A DNA stretch of 64,000 nt from Lachnospiraceae bacterium (GCA_015057005.1 SVFF01000001.1:310001-374000), one strand, 5' to 3'. Positions 44,449 to 54,523 are shown, numbered from the stretch's first letter. Translations and numbers: made by a program. Notes: generated from the letters alone by a model not told the origin.

Positions 44449-46095
44449 CTACACGCCGCACTTTTTCTTTACATCAGCGATCACATCATTCCAGGAAAAG
44501 GGATGCTCATTTCGGATTGCTTCCAACTCCTTCATCCGATGGCAGGTTCCTTCTCCAACCTGCTCCCTGGGCATGATTTTCCCGCTCTTGATATCTTCCC
44601 AACTGTCTATGAACAACTTCTTTATTTCCTTAAGAAGTATCTCATAGGTTGTTGCGAAGGTTTCTTTCCCCTCATCAAAGAAGAGTTCTTTCTGACACAG
44701 GATATCACCTGTATCCAATCCCTCGTCCATCTTATGGATGGTGACCCCCTTAGGCGTATTATCCCAAAAACTGAAAAAATTGGGGCTGGAGCCTCTATTA
44801 TAAGGTAAATAGGAGGTATGCAGATTGATCACTCTGCCTTCCATTTCATCCAAAACATCCATTGGAATAATATGTCTGTAATTAAAGCTGACTATATAAG
44901 ACGGCACAAGCTGACGGACCATTTCCAAGGTCAACTTATTCTCAATCCGGTAAACCTTTTCTTCTTTTTCACAAAGCCACTCATATAAATCATTGGTATT
45001 TTCATTGTTTGTCAGGAATAATACCGCGCCCTTCTCCATAGCATCAAAAGACACCGGCGTCCCCCGCTCCAGGCTCACACCTGCACGCATGGTCAGAATA
45101 TCAGACAGATATTTCGGTTTCACTCCAAATCCGGGACGTATGATCCGGACATTGTCCTCGGTAATTTTTTCTCCTGCTGCAATGTCCTTGACCACAAACA
45201 CAGAGCGTCTGAAGATCATGCTGCTCTCTTCCTGTTTAGTCACACCATAGGTGGGCTTACCAAGCGCAGCTTCCACATTGCGGATATCTGTTATCATCTG
45301 CTTAAATTCCCCGGGTGTCATGGAAAAAGAAGCATCGGGATTTTCTATTTCCCTGCTGATACAAAAGTGCTTTTCAATAATGGACGCCCCCAGCGCAACA
45401 GCTGTTGCGGCACTCAGAGATCCCATGGAATGATCAGAAAGACCAATTGGCAAAGAAAATCTTTCCTGCAGATCTTTGATGGTTGCTAGATTCATCCGGG
45501 CAGGATCAGCCGGGTACACGCTGGAACACTTCAACAAGGCAAGCTGCTTATTACCCATCTGGGTCACAGCCTCCACCGCTTCTTTTATCTCTTCCAAACT
45601 GCCCATTCCTGTGGACATAATAATGGGCTTTCCCTTTTCTGCCACATAGCGCAGCAAAGGCAGATCAATCATCTCAAAAGAGGCAATCTTGTAGAAGGAA
45701 AGTCCCATCTCCTCCAGAAAATCCACAGAAGTCTTGTCAAAAGGCGTAGACAGGAAATCAATCCCAATCTTGTCTGCTTCCTCTTTCAAAAGGGGCTGCC
45801 ACTCCCAGGGCGTATAGGCCTTTCCATACAGCCCATACAGATTCTCTCCCTCCCAGGTACCGCCCTGCACCCGAAAATACTGATTGTGACAATCTATTGT
45901 TAATGTATCCGGCGTATAAGTCTGAATCTTGATACAATCCGCACCGCTTTCTTTTGCGGCATGAATGATTTCCTTTGCCCGCTCCAGGCTTCCGGCATGA
46001 TTACCGGACATCTCCGCAATAATATAGGCAGGATTCCCCTGACCGATATCTCGGTTATTTATTCTGAACTGTATGTCTCTCTTTTCGCTGCCCAT
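44449..46095 (-). CDS. pseI: pseudaminic acid synthase fused to a formyltransferase domain
   Basis: 548 residues. The first about 345 are PseI/NeuB type: a TIM barrel (AYIIAEMSGNHAGSLERAKE, IKIQTYTPDTLTID, FLSTPFDKTSVDFLEE, GLSDHSMGS, EKHFCISRE) and an antifreeze/SAF domain at about 287-347. It condenses phosphoenolpyruvate with the 6-deoxy-diacetamido-altrose. The last about 200 residues match the Met-tRNA formyltransferase superfamily: RVINLHTSYLPYNRGSSP gives Asn and His, and EGLDTGDILCQ gives Asp of the N-H-D active site. A fused formyltransferase suggests that N-formyl is added to the sugar, but substrate and order are unknown. ATG 46095 has AAAGGA upstream; 46116 is less likely. Confidence 0.88.
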   Translation of the reverse strand: MGSEKRDIQFRINNRDIGQGNPAYIIAEMSGNHAGSLERAKEIIHAAKESGADCIKIQTYTPDTLTIDCHNQYFRVQGGTWEGENLYGLYGKAYTPWEWQPLLKEEADKIGIDFLSTPFDKTSVDFLEEMGLSFYKIASFEMIDLPLLRYVAEKGKPIIMSTGMGSLEEIKEAVEAVTQMGNKQLALLKCSSVYPADPARMNLATIKDLQERFSLPIGLSDHSMGSLSAATAVALGASIIEKHFCISREIENPDASFSMTPGEFKQMITDIRNVEAALGKPTYGVTKQEESSMIFRRSVFVVKDIAAGEKITEDNVRIIRPGFGVKPKYLSDILTMRAGVSLERGTPVSFDAMEKGAVLFLTNNENTNDLYEWLCEKEEKVYRIENKLTLEMVRQLVPSYIVSFNYRHIIPMDVLDEMEGRVINLHTSYLPYNRGSSPNFFSFWDNTPKGVTIHKMDEGLDTGDILCQKELFFDEGKETFATTYEILLKEIKKLFIDSWEDIKSGKIMPREQVGEGTCHRMKELEAIRNEHPFSWNDVIADVKKKCGV

Positions 46096-46176
46096 TCCTA
46101 TTCCTTTCAGATACATTAACCGTTCGAAGCAAATCGTTATGCACTTCCATTTACATTAGTACTGTAACTTATGTCA

Positions 46177-46869
46177 CTATACAAGGCCATTCATGATCTT
46201 GTATTTCATCTCCGCAATCTTCCAGTCTTCCAATGTATCAATATCCTGTACCGTACTTTCGTCCTGAATAAAGGGGACAATATCCTTCATCCAGATTGCC
46301 TTTTGCTCCAGAAAAGCTTCCACATTCAAACAATAGAACTGACCACAGTCATGGTAATAGGGCTCCAAATCCTGGGATCGCATCTTCATGCACTCAGGCC
46401 ACTTGGGCACTAATCTGCCCTCATTTACCACCACACAGCGCTGAGGAGGAAAGGAGAATTTCACAACAGGGATACATACATCCGCCTTCTCCTCCCGTAA
46501 TGTTTCCATAGCAGTCTTGATGGCCTCTGCCGTTACAAAAGGTGCCGTGGGATAAATACAGCAGGCGAGATCAAATTCTCTCCCGGTCTTCTTATAAGCA
46601 TCCAAAACCTCCGTTATTACCTGGGCTGTAGTTGCAAAATCATTGGAATTCTCTTCGCTTCTGAAAAAAGGTACCTTAGCCCCTGCCGCTTCTGCGATCC
46701 GGGCAATCTCAGCATCATCCGTAGACACCATGACCTCTTCAAAGATACCGGATTTCAGCGCTGCTTCAATACTGTATTCAATAATAGGTTTCCCGCAAAA
46801 TTCCTTAATATTCTTTCTGGGGATTCTCTTACTGCCGCCGCGGGCTGTGATAATTGCTACTGCTCTCAT
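46177..46869 (-). CDS. pseF: pseudaminic acid cytidylyltransferase
   Basis: 230 residues. IITARGGSKRIPRKNIKEFCGKPI is the CMP-sialate synthetase-type nucleotide-binding motif; VMVSTDDAEIARIAEAAGA and CIYPTAPFV belong to PseF/NeuA proteins. It activates the nonulosonic acid as the CMP-sugar donor. ATG 46869 (GGAGAAAAG upstream) overlaps the stop of the preceding GT gene as ATGA, so translation is coupled. The longer frame to 46905 is not used. Confidence 0.92.
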   Translation of the reverse strand: MRAVAIITARGGSKRIPRKNIKEFCGKPIIEYSIEAALKSGIFEEVMVSTDDAEIARIAEAAGAKVPFFRSEENSNDFATTAQVITEVLDAYKKTGREFDLACCIYPTAPFVTAEAIKTAMETLREEKADVCIPVVKFSFPPQRCVVVNEGRLVPKWPECMKMRSQDLEPYYHDCGQFYCLNVEAFLEQKAIWMKDIVPFIQDESTVQDIDTLEDWKIAEMKYKIMNGLV

Positions 46870-47897
46870 ACTTTTCTCCATTTTTTGAGGATGCTGCGCA
46901 CCCAAAACTTAAATTGATAATATATGAAAAAGGCCATGGGTGATTTGCCCAATAAGGCAATCCACTCTTTTTCTTCACCGCCTATTTCTTTGATATAATA
47001 AGAATTCTTTACAAAATCCGGGAAACGTTCTACAAGACCCTGATATAATTCCTTCACAAACGCAAGTCTGGGCTTCTCTACAGCTGCCATATAGGAAAAC
47101 AGCGTATTTACAAAATAAAGCTCCGTAAACTTATATTCGATATCTTCACGGTATTTCTCCAGAAATCCCCGTTCCCTGCAGGCACTGTAAAAAATTTCCT
47201 GTGCCCGCATACGATCCCTGCATCTCTCCTCAGAAATCCGGTGTACCGTAGAGGTCGCATGCTGATAGTAATAATACATAGGCTCAGCCACGCGCTCAAA
47301 TCTGGTAAAATACAGAGACCAGAGAGGTCCTGCGCAGTTATCCTCATAAAAAATCCCTTCCGGGAAACACAGGCTGTTTTCTTTGATAACACTGTGCTTG
47401 TAGATTTTTACCACCATACTGCCAAAGCGCCGAATCAGACTGCGGTGCTTTTCCTCATCCAGTTCCCCCGTCTGTTCCGCGGTATTGTTCTCCACTACCT
47501 GTCCCACCTGAAAGGTATGCTCAGATACCAAATTATAATCACAGCCCACCATGTCGGCGCCGGTCTCTTCGGCCTTTTTAAGAAGCTTTTCATAATAATC
47601 CGGCGTCACCCAATCATCGCTGTCGATAAAACCGATCCACTGGCCCTTTGCTGCGCTCAGACCTGTGTTTTTTGCTCCGCCCTGACGCTTGTTGACATTG
47701 TGACACAACACACGAACCTTATCAGGGTACTGCTTTTCGTATGTCCGCAAAATCTCCACGGAATTGTCCGTAGATGCATCATCCACTGCTATTATCTCCA
47801 TGTCTGACAGAGTCTGTCCCACCAGAGAATTCATGCAATATTCCAATTTGCCATCTGCCGCCATATTATATACCGGCACGATCACGCTTAATTTCAT
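46866..47897 (-). CDS. GT2 glycosyltransferase
   Basis: 343 residues. LSVIVPVYNMAADGKLEYCM, DDASTDNSVEIL, VNKRQGGAKNTGLSAA and the metal motif FIDSDDWV belong to the WaaV/CapE-like branch of GT2; FYEDNCAGPLW holds the catalytic-base ED. The C-terminus is helical and basic (FWVRSILKKWRKV), consistent with membrane contact. It is placed between an ABC flippase-like gene and pseF, so it may build the oligosaccharide that carries pseudaminic acid; acceptor and donor are unknown. Confidence 0.85.
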   Translation of the reverse strand: MKLSVIVPVYNMAADGKLEYCMNSLVGQTLSDMEIIAVDDASTDNSVEILRTYEKQYPDKVRVLCHNVNKRQGGAKNTGLSAAKGQWIGFIDSDDWVTPDYYEKLLKKAEETGADMVGCDYNLVSEHTFQVGQVVENNTAEQTGELDEEKHRSLIRRFGSMVVKIYKHSVIKENSLCFPEGIFYEDNCAGPLWSLYFTRFERVAEPMYYYYQHATSTVHRISEERCRDRMRAQEIFYSACRERGFLEKYREDIEYKFTELYFVNTLFSYMAAVEKPRLAFVKELYQGLVERFPDFVKNSYYIKEIGGEEKEWIALLGKSPMAFFIYYQFKFWVRSILKKWRKV

Positions 47898-47911
47898 AAT
47901 ATTTTCCTTAT

Positions 47912-49651
47912 CTAGCGTTCCCGCTTGGCTTTACCATCTTCCACACGATACACCATATCGCATTTCTCAATGGTCTGCAGCCTGTGGGCAATAATGATCA
48001 GTGTCTTCTTGCCATGCAGCCGGTTAATAGAATCCATGATGGCCTTCTCCGTATCATTATCCAGTGCAGAAGTTGCTTCATCCAGGATCAATACCTCCGG
48101 ATTGTTGTACAAAGCACGGGCAATACCGATACGCTGTCTCTGACCACCGGACAGACGGATGCCTCTCTCACCGATATTGGTCTCCAGGCCCTCCGGCAGC
48201 GTCTTTACAAATTCATCCAGCTGGGCTTCCTTCAAGGCATCCCACAGTCTCTTCTCATCAATTTTTTCATCGGGCACACCGAATGCCACATTTTTACGTA
48301 TTGTATCATCCAGCATAAAAATCATCTGGGGAATATAACCAATGTTTTTCAGCCATTTACGATAGTGCTGCTTTACATCCACACCATCTGCATAGATAGT
48401 ACCGGTCTTCACCTCCAAAAGTCCCAGCAAGATGTCCACCACAGTACTTTTTCCTGCTCCCGAAGTGCCTACAATACCCACAGATGCACCAATAGGAATG
48501 GTCAGTTCCGCATGGTCAAAAATCAATCTCTCTGTATTGGGATAAGCATAGGTAATGTCCTTCATCTCAATGGAATGCTTCACGGGAAGCTTCTCTTCCT
48601 CGTCCGTTGCAAAGGACATATCAATTCGATCTCCGTTAATCTCATCCTGCAGATTATCACTGACGCCCATAAAGAAAGGCTCAAAATATGCAATGGAATT
48701 AATCTGGTTATTGATACGGTTTACACAGGGAAGCAGCACCAATGCAGCTGCAGCCAACGTACCGAACACGTCAATCATATTCTCTGTAGATTCTCCGGAC
48801 AACACCAGGAAAATCATGTAACCCACCATCACAATAATACATACGGGTTCAATCAAAAGTTTGGGAATCTGGTTGTAGAGACTGTATCTCTGCACCGCGC
48901 CCACATAACCTTTACCGCACTTGCGGTACTCGGACACGAAATACTGCTCTTTACAAGCCACCTTTACTTCTTTGATACCCTGTACGGTCTGGGAAATCCA
49001 CTTGAACAGGCCGCTGTAATAATCCTGATTGTCCTTTCCTGCCTTGTACATAATGGGCTGGAGAATCTTCTTTACAACATAGATCACTGCCAAAAGTACC
49101 ACTGCCAGCATGATCGTCATGACGCCGCTGGTGGACAGACAATAGGAAACCACAAACACGGACACTACAATATCAGACAGCAGCTGCAGCAACGCCAGGA
49201 TCAGGGCATACATATTGTTTACATCGGAAGTGATACTTCTCTGAACCACAGCGGTATCCGCATTCAGATAAAACTCGTATCCTCTTCTCAAATAATTGCG
49301 CATCATACGCTCAGATGTACGGAACTGATTGCTGTAGACAAAGGCCAGCGTAAGTTTCTGCTGCACAAACAGAAAAATATTTTTCACAATAAATGTTGCG
49401 ATCAGCAGCACCATGATCAGCACGGAAAAGCTCTCAAAACTTTTCATGCCCAATAGTTCGTATACATAACTTGCCAGATCACTGTCCATAACAGCGCCGG
49501 GATCAATGACAATGCTCATCACCTGCACCAGCAGGCCTACACCTGCGGTCTGCAAAAAAGCACTGATCACCATCAGAAAAACCAGCCCCACCATAGTCCT
49601 CTTTTGTTTTTTGTCCAACAACAGTCTAAGTTTCTTTAAAATCTTCAGCAT
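47912..49651 (-). CDS. PglK/MsbA-like ABC flippase (fused permease-ATPase)
   Basis: 579 residues: six membrane helices (about 20-310) and a nucleotide-binding domain with Walker A GIVGTSGAGKST, signature RLSGGQRQRIGIARAL, Walker B VLILDEATSALD and switch His in IIIAHRL. Half-transporters of this layout include PglK, which flips lipid-linked oligosaccharides, and MsbA. Flanking genes for GT2, GT52-like and CMP-pseudaminic acid support a lipid-linked glycan as substrate. It is a second export route in this window, distinct from Wzm/Wzt. RBS AGGAGAAAGCAGA. Confidence 0.85.
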   Translation of the reverse strand: MLKILKKLRLLLDKKQKRTMVGLVFLMVISAFLQTAGVGLLVQVMSIVIDPGAVMDSDLASYVYELLGMKSFESFSVLIMVLLIATFIVKNIFLFVQQKLTLAFVYSNQFRTSERMMRNYLRRGYEFYLNADTAVVQRSITSDVNNMYALILALLQLLSDIVVSVFVVSYCLSTSGVMTIMLAVVLLAVIYVVKKILQPIMYKAGKDNQDYYSGLFKWISQTVQGIKEVKVACKEQYFVSEYRKCGKGYVGAVQRYSLYNQIPKLLIEPVCIIVMVGYMIFLVLSGESTENMIDVFGTLAAAALVLLPCVNRINNQINSIAYFEPFFMGVSDNLQDEINGDRIDMSFATDEEEKLPVKHSIEMKDITYAYPNTERLIFDHAELTIPIGASVGIVGTSGAGKSTVVDILLGLLEVKTGTIYADGVDVKQHYRKWLKNIGYIPQMIFMLDDTIRKNVAFGVPDEKIDEKRLWDALKEAQLDEFVKTLPEGLETNIGERGIRLSGGQRQRIGIARALYNNPEVLILDEATSALDNDTEKAIMDSINRLHGKKTLIIIAHRLQTIEKCDMVYRVEDGKAKRER

Positions 49652-49666
49652 TCTGCTTTCTCCTGC

Positions 49667-50761
49667 TTATATTTGCTCATTCTGTCTGTGAATCAGCGGA
49701 TCCTCATACTTATCCAGAAAATCAGGTCCCAAACGCACCTCTTCGTCAGCAAAAGTCAGACCTCTTACCTCAGTCAACACGCCCACTACTTTTTTAAAGC
49801 GCAGTCCCGGGAAGAAATTCAGCATTTCCATGGGCACTGTGGCATCAAACTGAGGATACTCTGCAAACAGTTTACGATAATCCAAAATATCACGGGGATG
49901 TGGCTTTAAGAAAACCGTTCCCTCGGGCTCAAACATTTCTATAATATCTTTGAAAATCTGCTCACGCACATCCAGATCACACACCGGATTGGTCAGGATC
50001 AGAATTTTATCTCCCAGTTTGCTGCTCTCTGCAATCTGTTTTTCCAACCCTTCTTTGTCCCGGATAAATGCCTGCAGTATCAGGTCTTTATCTTCTGCTG
50101 TCAGGCGGTCTACCAAAGGCTGTCTGGGTACTTCGATATACCGGGGACAAGGATATTTAATTGCAGAAATGTCATTTACTTCCATATCCAAGCAATATTT
50201 TCCATAACCATTCTGCACAAAAATCAGATTCAACTTACGGGACAGAAACGCTTTTAATCCGAAATGACCTCTGTTATCATATCTTGCCGTATCAAAATTC
50301 TTAAGGCAGTTCAGACCATCCTCCATTGCATGATAATAGATTTTATTTTGGTTCAGATAATAACCAATCGGATCAGAATCACAATACACATAAATATCTT
50401 GATATTGCCTAAAATCTACCGGAATATAAGGAGCTTCTAATCGCGCATATTCTCTGGTAAACCGAATACGCTTCCACAGATTACCCAGAAAATTACCGGC
50501 ACTCTTTCGAAGTTCAGCAAGCTCCGGGAAGAAATCTTCGCTCTTTTCATCAAATTCGATCACTTCCTCAAAAAGCCCGGTGCTTTCCACACGGCTTTTC
50601 AAATTTTCAAAGTTAGTGGACATTTTGGACAGCACCAAAGTAGCCCCCGGATACCAGCTTCCGGGGTTTTCCCCATTCTTCTGCTCTTTTAACTTTAACT
50701 CCTTCAAAAATGTCACATACACATGGTAATAAGTGTGACAGACATAAATTCTTTCCTTCAT
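49667..50761 (-). CDS. GT52-like (sialyltransferase-type) glycosyltransferase
   Basis: 364 residues. MKERIYVCHTYYHVYVTFLKE at the N-terminus, YYHAMEDGLNCLKNF, KILILTNPVCDLDVREQIFKDII and the CMP/phosphate-binding-like VFLKPHPRDILDY resemble family GT52 lipooligosaccharide sialyltransferases. Here the CMP-donor would be pseudaminic acid, because pseF and pseI follow in the operon. Similarity is by motif recollection; another GT-B or polysialyltransferase-like function is possible. The promoter at 50839-50867 precedes it, and the gene is probably first of the operon. Confidence 0.65.
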   Translation of the reverse strand: MKERIYVCHTYYHVYVTFLKELKLKEQKNGENPGSWYPGATLVLSKMSTNFENLKSRVESTGLFEEVIEFDEKSEDFFPELAELRKSAGNFLGNLWKRIRFTREYARLEAPYIPVDFRQYQDIYVYCDSDPIGYYLNQNKIYYHAMEDGLNCLKNFDTARYDNRGHFGLKAFLSRKLNLIFVQNGYGKYCLDMEVNDISAIKYPCPRYIEVPRQPLVDRLTAEDKDLILQAFIRDKEGLEKQIAESSKLGDKILILTNPVCDLDVREQIFKDIIEMFEPEGTVFLKPHPRDILDYRKLFAEYPQFDATVPMEMLNFFPGLRFKKVVGVLTEVRGLTFADEEVRLGPDFLDKYEDPLIHRQNEQI

Positions 50762-50838
50762 GAATCTGCTCTCATTCTCTTATTTTCAAAGACTTTTCCT
50801 AAAATAAACACCTGGATCTTCTCAGGTATAACATTATT

Positions 50839-50867
50839 ATTTTACCATAATTTCACACAGCAGTAAA
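50839..50867 (-). promoter_or_regulatory. promoter of the GT52-ABC-pse operon
   Basis: Reverse strand -35 TTTACT (50862-50867), 17-bp spacer, extended -10 TGGTAAAAT (TAAAAT at 50839-50844). Confidence 0.5.
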
Positions 50868-50907
50868 ACAAAGCAGGAGAATCTTCATAAAAACTTAAGA
50901 TACTCTT

Positions 50908-52590
50908 CTAAAAATGTACAAGAATGTAATCTCCCATGTCGACAATTGACCCTTCCTGAGGAAACGGCGGCAAATCCATGGAGTACGCAACTGCCGCCTC
51001 ATAAGTCTCCATATCCGGGCAGGGTTCCAGATCGTAACCATGCATCTCAAAGAAATTGATCAACTCCCGGTTACTGTCAAAAGCTGTCTTCCCCCACTCA
51101 ATAACCGACAGCATGGGCTGCTGTACCACCCACACTCCCTGATTTTTGTGATATTTTCCAATCAAATATGGATCCAGCCAATTTGTCAATTTCAACATTG
51201 TGGCATATTCTTCAGATCCATAACCCACAAAGGCATCCTGAATAATGTGGGACGGAATCTCATAAACACCGGTAAAGACAATGGGCTTGGATGTATCAAA
51301 GCCCTTGTCCAACTCATAAGCCACATTGTGCATGGTCTCCTTGGCAGCCTCATACTTCTGCCAATCCATATAAAACCATCTGTTCATATCTGCACACTGA
51401 TTCCACAAAATTACAGACAAGATTACAACGGCCAGACTGCGGCATGTGCCGGCTACTCTCTTTTTCCAAATATCGCCGGCTGCTACAATGGAACCTGGAT
51501 TGATCTTTTCGCACACCAGGCTTGTGCCCCAGGCAAACACCAAGCCGCCCAAGCCACAGATCACAGGCAAAAATTGTGCACAGCGATAGTAGGTTTCTTT
51601 TCCCTCGATCACTACCAGCGAAAAAGCTGCAGCATAGGCCGCAACTGCCAACAGGGCAATCCAGGCATCCTTCCTGCGAATGCTCACAATCAGGGCAGCA
51701 ATCAAAATGACTGCCGTCGCCAGCACAAAAATGCCAATGGGATAATAAGCACAGCCAAACACCACATACATAAGGTATGTACGCTTTATTGCCATGGCAA
51801 AATCGGCCCATGCGCCCTCCCCAAAGATCCAGCTCAACAGTTCTGTTACAGAACGCTGGGCAGCCCGATCGCGCAGCGCTTCCAAATGAAAAAGCACTGT
51901 TACTGCCGCAATCATAACACTGCGAAGAATCATGCCCGCAAACGCCACTGCTCCTGCGGCGCCAATGGATGCAAACACGTTTACACGCTCTCCGCACATG
52001 CGCTTGAACATCAATATCAAACATACACCCATGAGCCATACCATCATAAAGGACTCATAGCACCCTAATGCGATCCACAGGCAAACCAGGGACCCTGCAA
52101 AGCAGCCAATGCTCTTTTTGCCCCAATTCATTCCTTCCAGGAAAAAGCAAAGACTGATCCCACTGCAGAGATATCCTATGGCAATACCGTTATGCAGATG
52201 ATACACATACACTTCGCTGATCAGCGGACAAGACAGAAAAATGCAGGCAAAGAACAAATAACCGTACCGGGGAATACGCTCTCCAAGCACGCCGTATAAA
52301 AGCGCACACCATACTGTCACCGCCACCATCAGGATCACCACTCCGGCAAAGTCCGTCAGATAGGGCACAAAATCCCCGATCATCACCACTTTGTTCAGCA
52401 CATACGTAACCCAACGGCCCACAATTGCTGACATGCCTTCTTCAAAATATAGGGCATAAGGAGTATCATCCATTCCAATTGCATGATGTGTTATCATAAA
52501 TCCGTATGCTGCCGCAGCCGTCAGGCTCAAAAGCAGTACATATATTTTATTTCGTGCGAAATACAGAAATCTTTCTGTCCATTTTTCCAT
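50908..52590 (-). CDS. GtrII-like glucosyltransferase-domain membrane protein
   Basis: 560 residues with about eleven membrane helices. The first loop reads HHAIGMDDTPYALYFEE...IVGRWVTYVL, the same D-x...GRW layout as the protein at 40799-42388, so both belong to the Glucos_trans_II group. A C-terminal extracytoplasmic region of about 130 residues has SHIIQDAFVGYGSEEYATMLKL. ATG 52590 follows AAGGGA. It follows the DUF6020-like gene in a two-gene unit. The donor and acceptor are unknown. Confidence 0.75.
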   Translation of the reverse strand: MEKWTERFLYFARNKIYVLLLSLTAAAAYGFMITHHAIGMDDTPYALYFEEGMSAIVGRWVTYVLNKVVMIGDFVPYLTDFAGVVILMVAVTVWCALLYGVLGERIPRYGYLFFACIFLSCPLISEVYVYHLHNGIAIGYLCSGISLCFFLEGMNWGKKSIGCFAGSLVCLWIALGCYESFMMVWLMGVCLILMFKRMCGERVNVFASIGAAGAVAFAGMILRSVMIAAVTVLFHLEALRDRAAQRSVTELLSWIFGEGAWADFAMAIKRTYLMYVVFGCAYYPIGIFVLATAVILIAALIVSIRRKDAWIALLAVAAYAAAFSLVVIEGKETYYRCAQFLPVICGLGGLVFAWGTSLVCEKINPGSIVAAGDIWKKRVAGTCRSLAVVILSVILWNQCADMNRWFYMDWQKYEAAKETMHNVAYELDKGFDTSKPIVFTGVYEIPSHIIQDAFVGYGSEEYATMLKLTNWLDPYLIGKYHKNQGVWVVQQPMLSVIEWGKTAFDSNRELINFFEMHGYDLEPCPDMETYEAAVAYSMDLPPFPQEGSIVDMGDYILVHF

Positions 52591-52645
52591 GAAACAAGTT
52601 CCCTTCTTACTTTCATACACTTTCAGAGGTCAATCTCCGATCGGT

Positions 52646-54523
52646 TTATGGTTTTTCCTTTACCTTCAAGGCTTCCGTCAACAACACAGGTACTACTACT
52701 GCAATCGGATAAATATAACGGAAATTCACCACCGGACCCAAGAACAATGTCAGTAGATACAACAAGGGCAGCAGAGTCAACAATTGCTTTTTAGGCTCCT
52801 TCTTATACCAGAATGACACGATCACCAACACTAACAGCCAGCAATAAAACGCAGGCTTGAACAGTAAAGACAACACCGGCCAACCATAATAACTGTTGCC
52901 GTTTACTATTTTCTGATAAGCCGTCAAAAGTCCCGGTAAGAAGGATCTGCTCTCAACTCCCTCAAAAACATCGGATACAGAAGCATTAAAGGTATACAAC
53001 AGCCCCAAATTAGTATCCTCACCATATCCCAGCACTTCCGCATGGGAGACATCATCCAGGAACCAATAACCGCTGGTAAGGGCCAAAAAGGCATCAATAT
53101 ACTCATTGGGATAATGCAGACCGATATTCACCCAATCCTTCAACATTCTCGGGAAATCCTCTTGCCAAGTGTCATAGCAATACGCAGTAACACAAATCTT
53201 CACCGAATCGGCAATTGCCGGATTATAGTCACCCCAAAATTCACTGTCCACATATCGGTTGAGCACAGACCACTCTTCAGGAGTCAGATTATCATACTGT
53301 TTCTGACCTGTCCGGGCAAACTGCTGCATGATCACGCTGAACATTTCAGCAGAACTGCCGCTTCCAGCCCCCATTGCCTCCCTGATACCGGTCTTACAAC
53401 CGATTCCGCCTACAATGATCGCAACACACAGAAGTGCTATACGCAGTCTCTCTCCCGAAGCAATCAGAATATAAAAAATTGCAAATACCGCAAATGCATA
53501 AATTGCATTATTGCGGAGAATGAGCGTCAAAATACCTGTTATCAAAATAGCAAAAAACAAACCGATGCGTTTCCGTTTATCCGCAACTGCAACATCAGCT
53601 TGTCCCTGCAGTCTTACCACCAGTCTTCTGCGCTCCCAGATCAGCAAAATCAGAAGCAGGAAAAAGGCCGTAAACAAAATATCCTTCGTCATGCTCATGG
53701 CCAATACCGGATGAATGGGAAGCAATCCATAGATGACCGCAACCGCAACAACAGGCCAAACCTTGCCGGAAATCCTGCCGATCACATTGCAGGAGTAAGC
53801 CAGCACAGCTGCCAGGATCAACATCTGCAAGGCGCTGAAAACCGCCATGCCAACCTCATAAGAACCAATGGCCTCACCCAAAAGGAAGAACATCCTGATC
53901 AAAAAGGTATGTACCAAAGGATGATGGTCATTAAACCAGATATAGCCCAAAGAAGCCTCCTGGGACTGTCTGTGGAAATCATAAGACATAATGGCCGGAT
54001 AATAAGCCAGGAAAACCGGAAGCCAGCACAGAATAATGCCAAGCAGGCTAAACCAGAACATTCTCCGTTTGGTCTTCCGGGAATGCTCCTCTTTCTGTCC
54101 CCTCTCTTTCGTCCGATCCAGAAGTGCGAACCATTTGTTGGTCAAAGGCAAAAATGCCACACCAAAGCCAACGGCCATTATCAGCTCCACCAATTTACTT
54201 TTATAACCGGGCTGTGTCATTCCGTTCAGACGCATCTGGTATCCCCAGATAAAGCTCAAACCCAAAGCACTGCCAAACAACAATGCAAACAGAAGGCGCC
54301 TGCCGCGGCATTCACGCAATACATTTCGCAGGAAGCAGCCAATCACAACAAAAACGATTACAGAAAGAGCACTCTGCGTAAAACCTAATCCGTCTGTCTG
54401 ATGCGCAAATCCGGCAACATTCAGCAGATAACATACCCCGTATCCCGCATAAACTGTAAGCAACATCCACACTAGGAAACTGCCCTTCCGCGATTTCATA
54501 AAGTTCGATACCTTCTCTTTCAT
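52646..54523 (-). CDS. DUF6020-like membrane protein, probable GT-C transferase
   Basis: 625 residues with about thirteen membrane segments. The motif FLAYYPAIMSYDFHRQSQEA (about 172-191) followed by WFNDHHPLVHTFLI is the hallmark of the DUF6020/GT-C-like proteins common in Clostridia: an acidic first loop and a His-His-Pro. It probably transfers a sugar from a polyprenyl donor to a surface polymer. It starts at ATG 54523 about 40 nt after a consensus promoter. Not known at the level of substrate. Confidence 0.65.
   Translation of the reverse strand: MKEKVSNFMKSRKGSFLVWMLLTVYAGYGVCYLLNVAGFAHQTDGLGFTQSALSVIVFVVIGCFLRNVLRECRGRRLLFALLFGSALGLSFIWGYQMRLNGMTQPGYKSKLVELIMAVGFGVAFLPLTNKWFALLDRTKERGQKEEHSRKTKRRMFWFSLLGIILCWLPVFLAYYPAIMSYDFHRQSQEASLGYIWFNDHHPLVHTFLIRMFFLLGEAIGSYEVGMAVFSALQMLILAAVLAYSCNVIGRISGKVWPVVAVAVIYGLLPIHPVLAMSMTKDILFTAFFLLLILLIWERRRLVVRLQGQADVAVADKRKRIGLFFAILITGILTLILRNNAIYAFAVFAIFYILIASGERLRIALLCVAIIVGGIGCKTGIREAMGAGSGSSAEMFSVIMQQFARTGQKQYDNLTPEEWSVLNRYVDSEFWGDYNPAIADSVKICVTAYCYDTWQEDFPRMLKDWVNIGLHYPNEYIDAFLALTSGYWFLDDVSHAEVLGYGEDTNLGLLYTFNASVSDVFEGVESRSFLPGLLTAYQKIVNGNSYYGWPVLSLLFKPAFYCWLLVLVIVSFWYKKEPKKQLLTLLPLLYLLTLFLGPVVNFRYIYPIAVVVPVLLTEALKVKEKP

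Noticed and set aside
53042..54388. Antisense open frame of about 450 codons over the DUF6020-like gene
   Set aside because: Composition rich in His/Gln/Asn typical of the reverse of a hydrophobic coding strand; no start signal.
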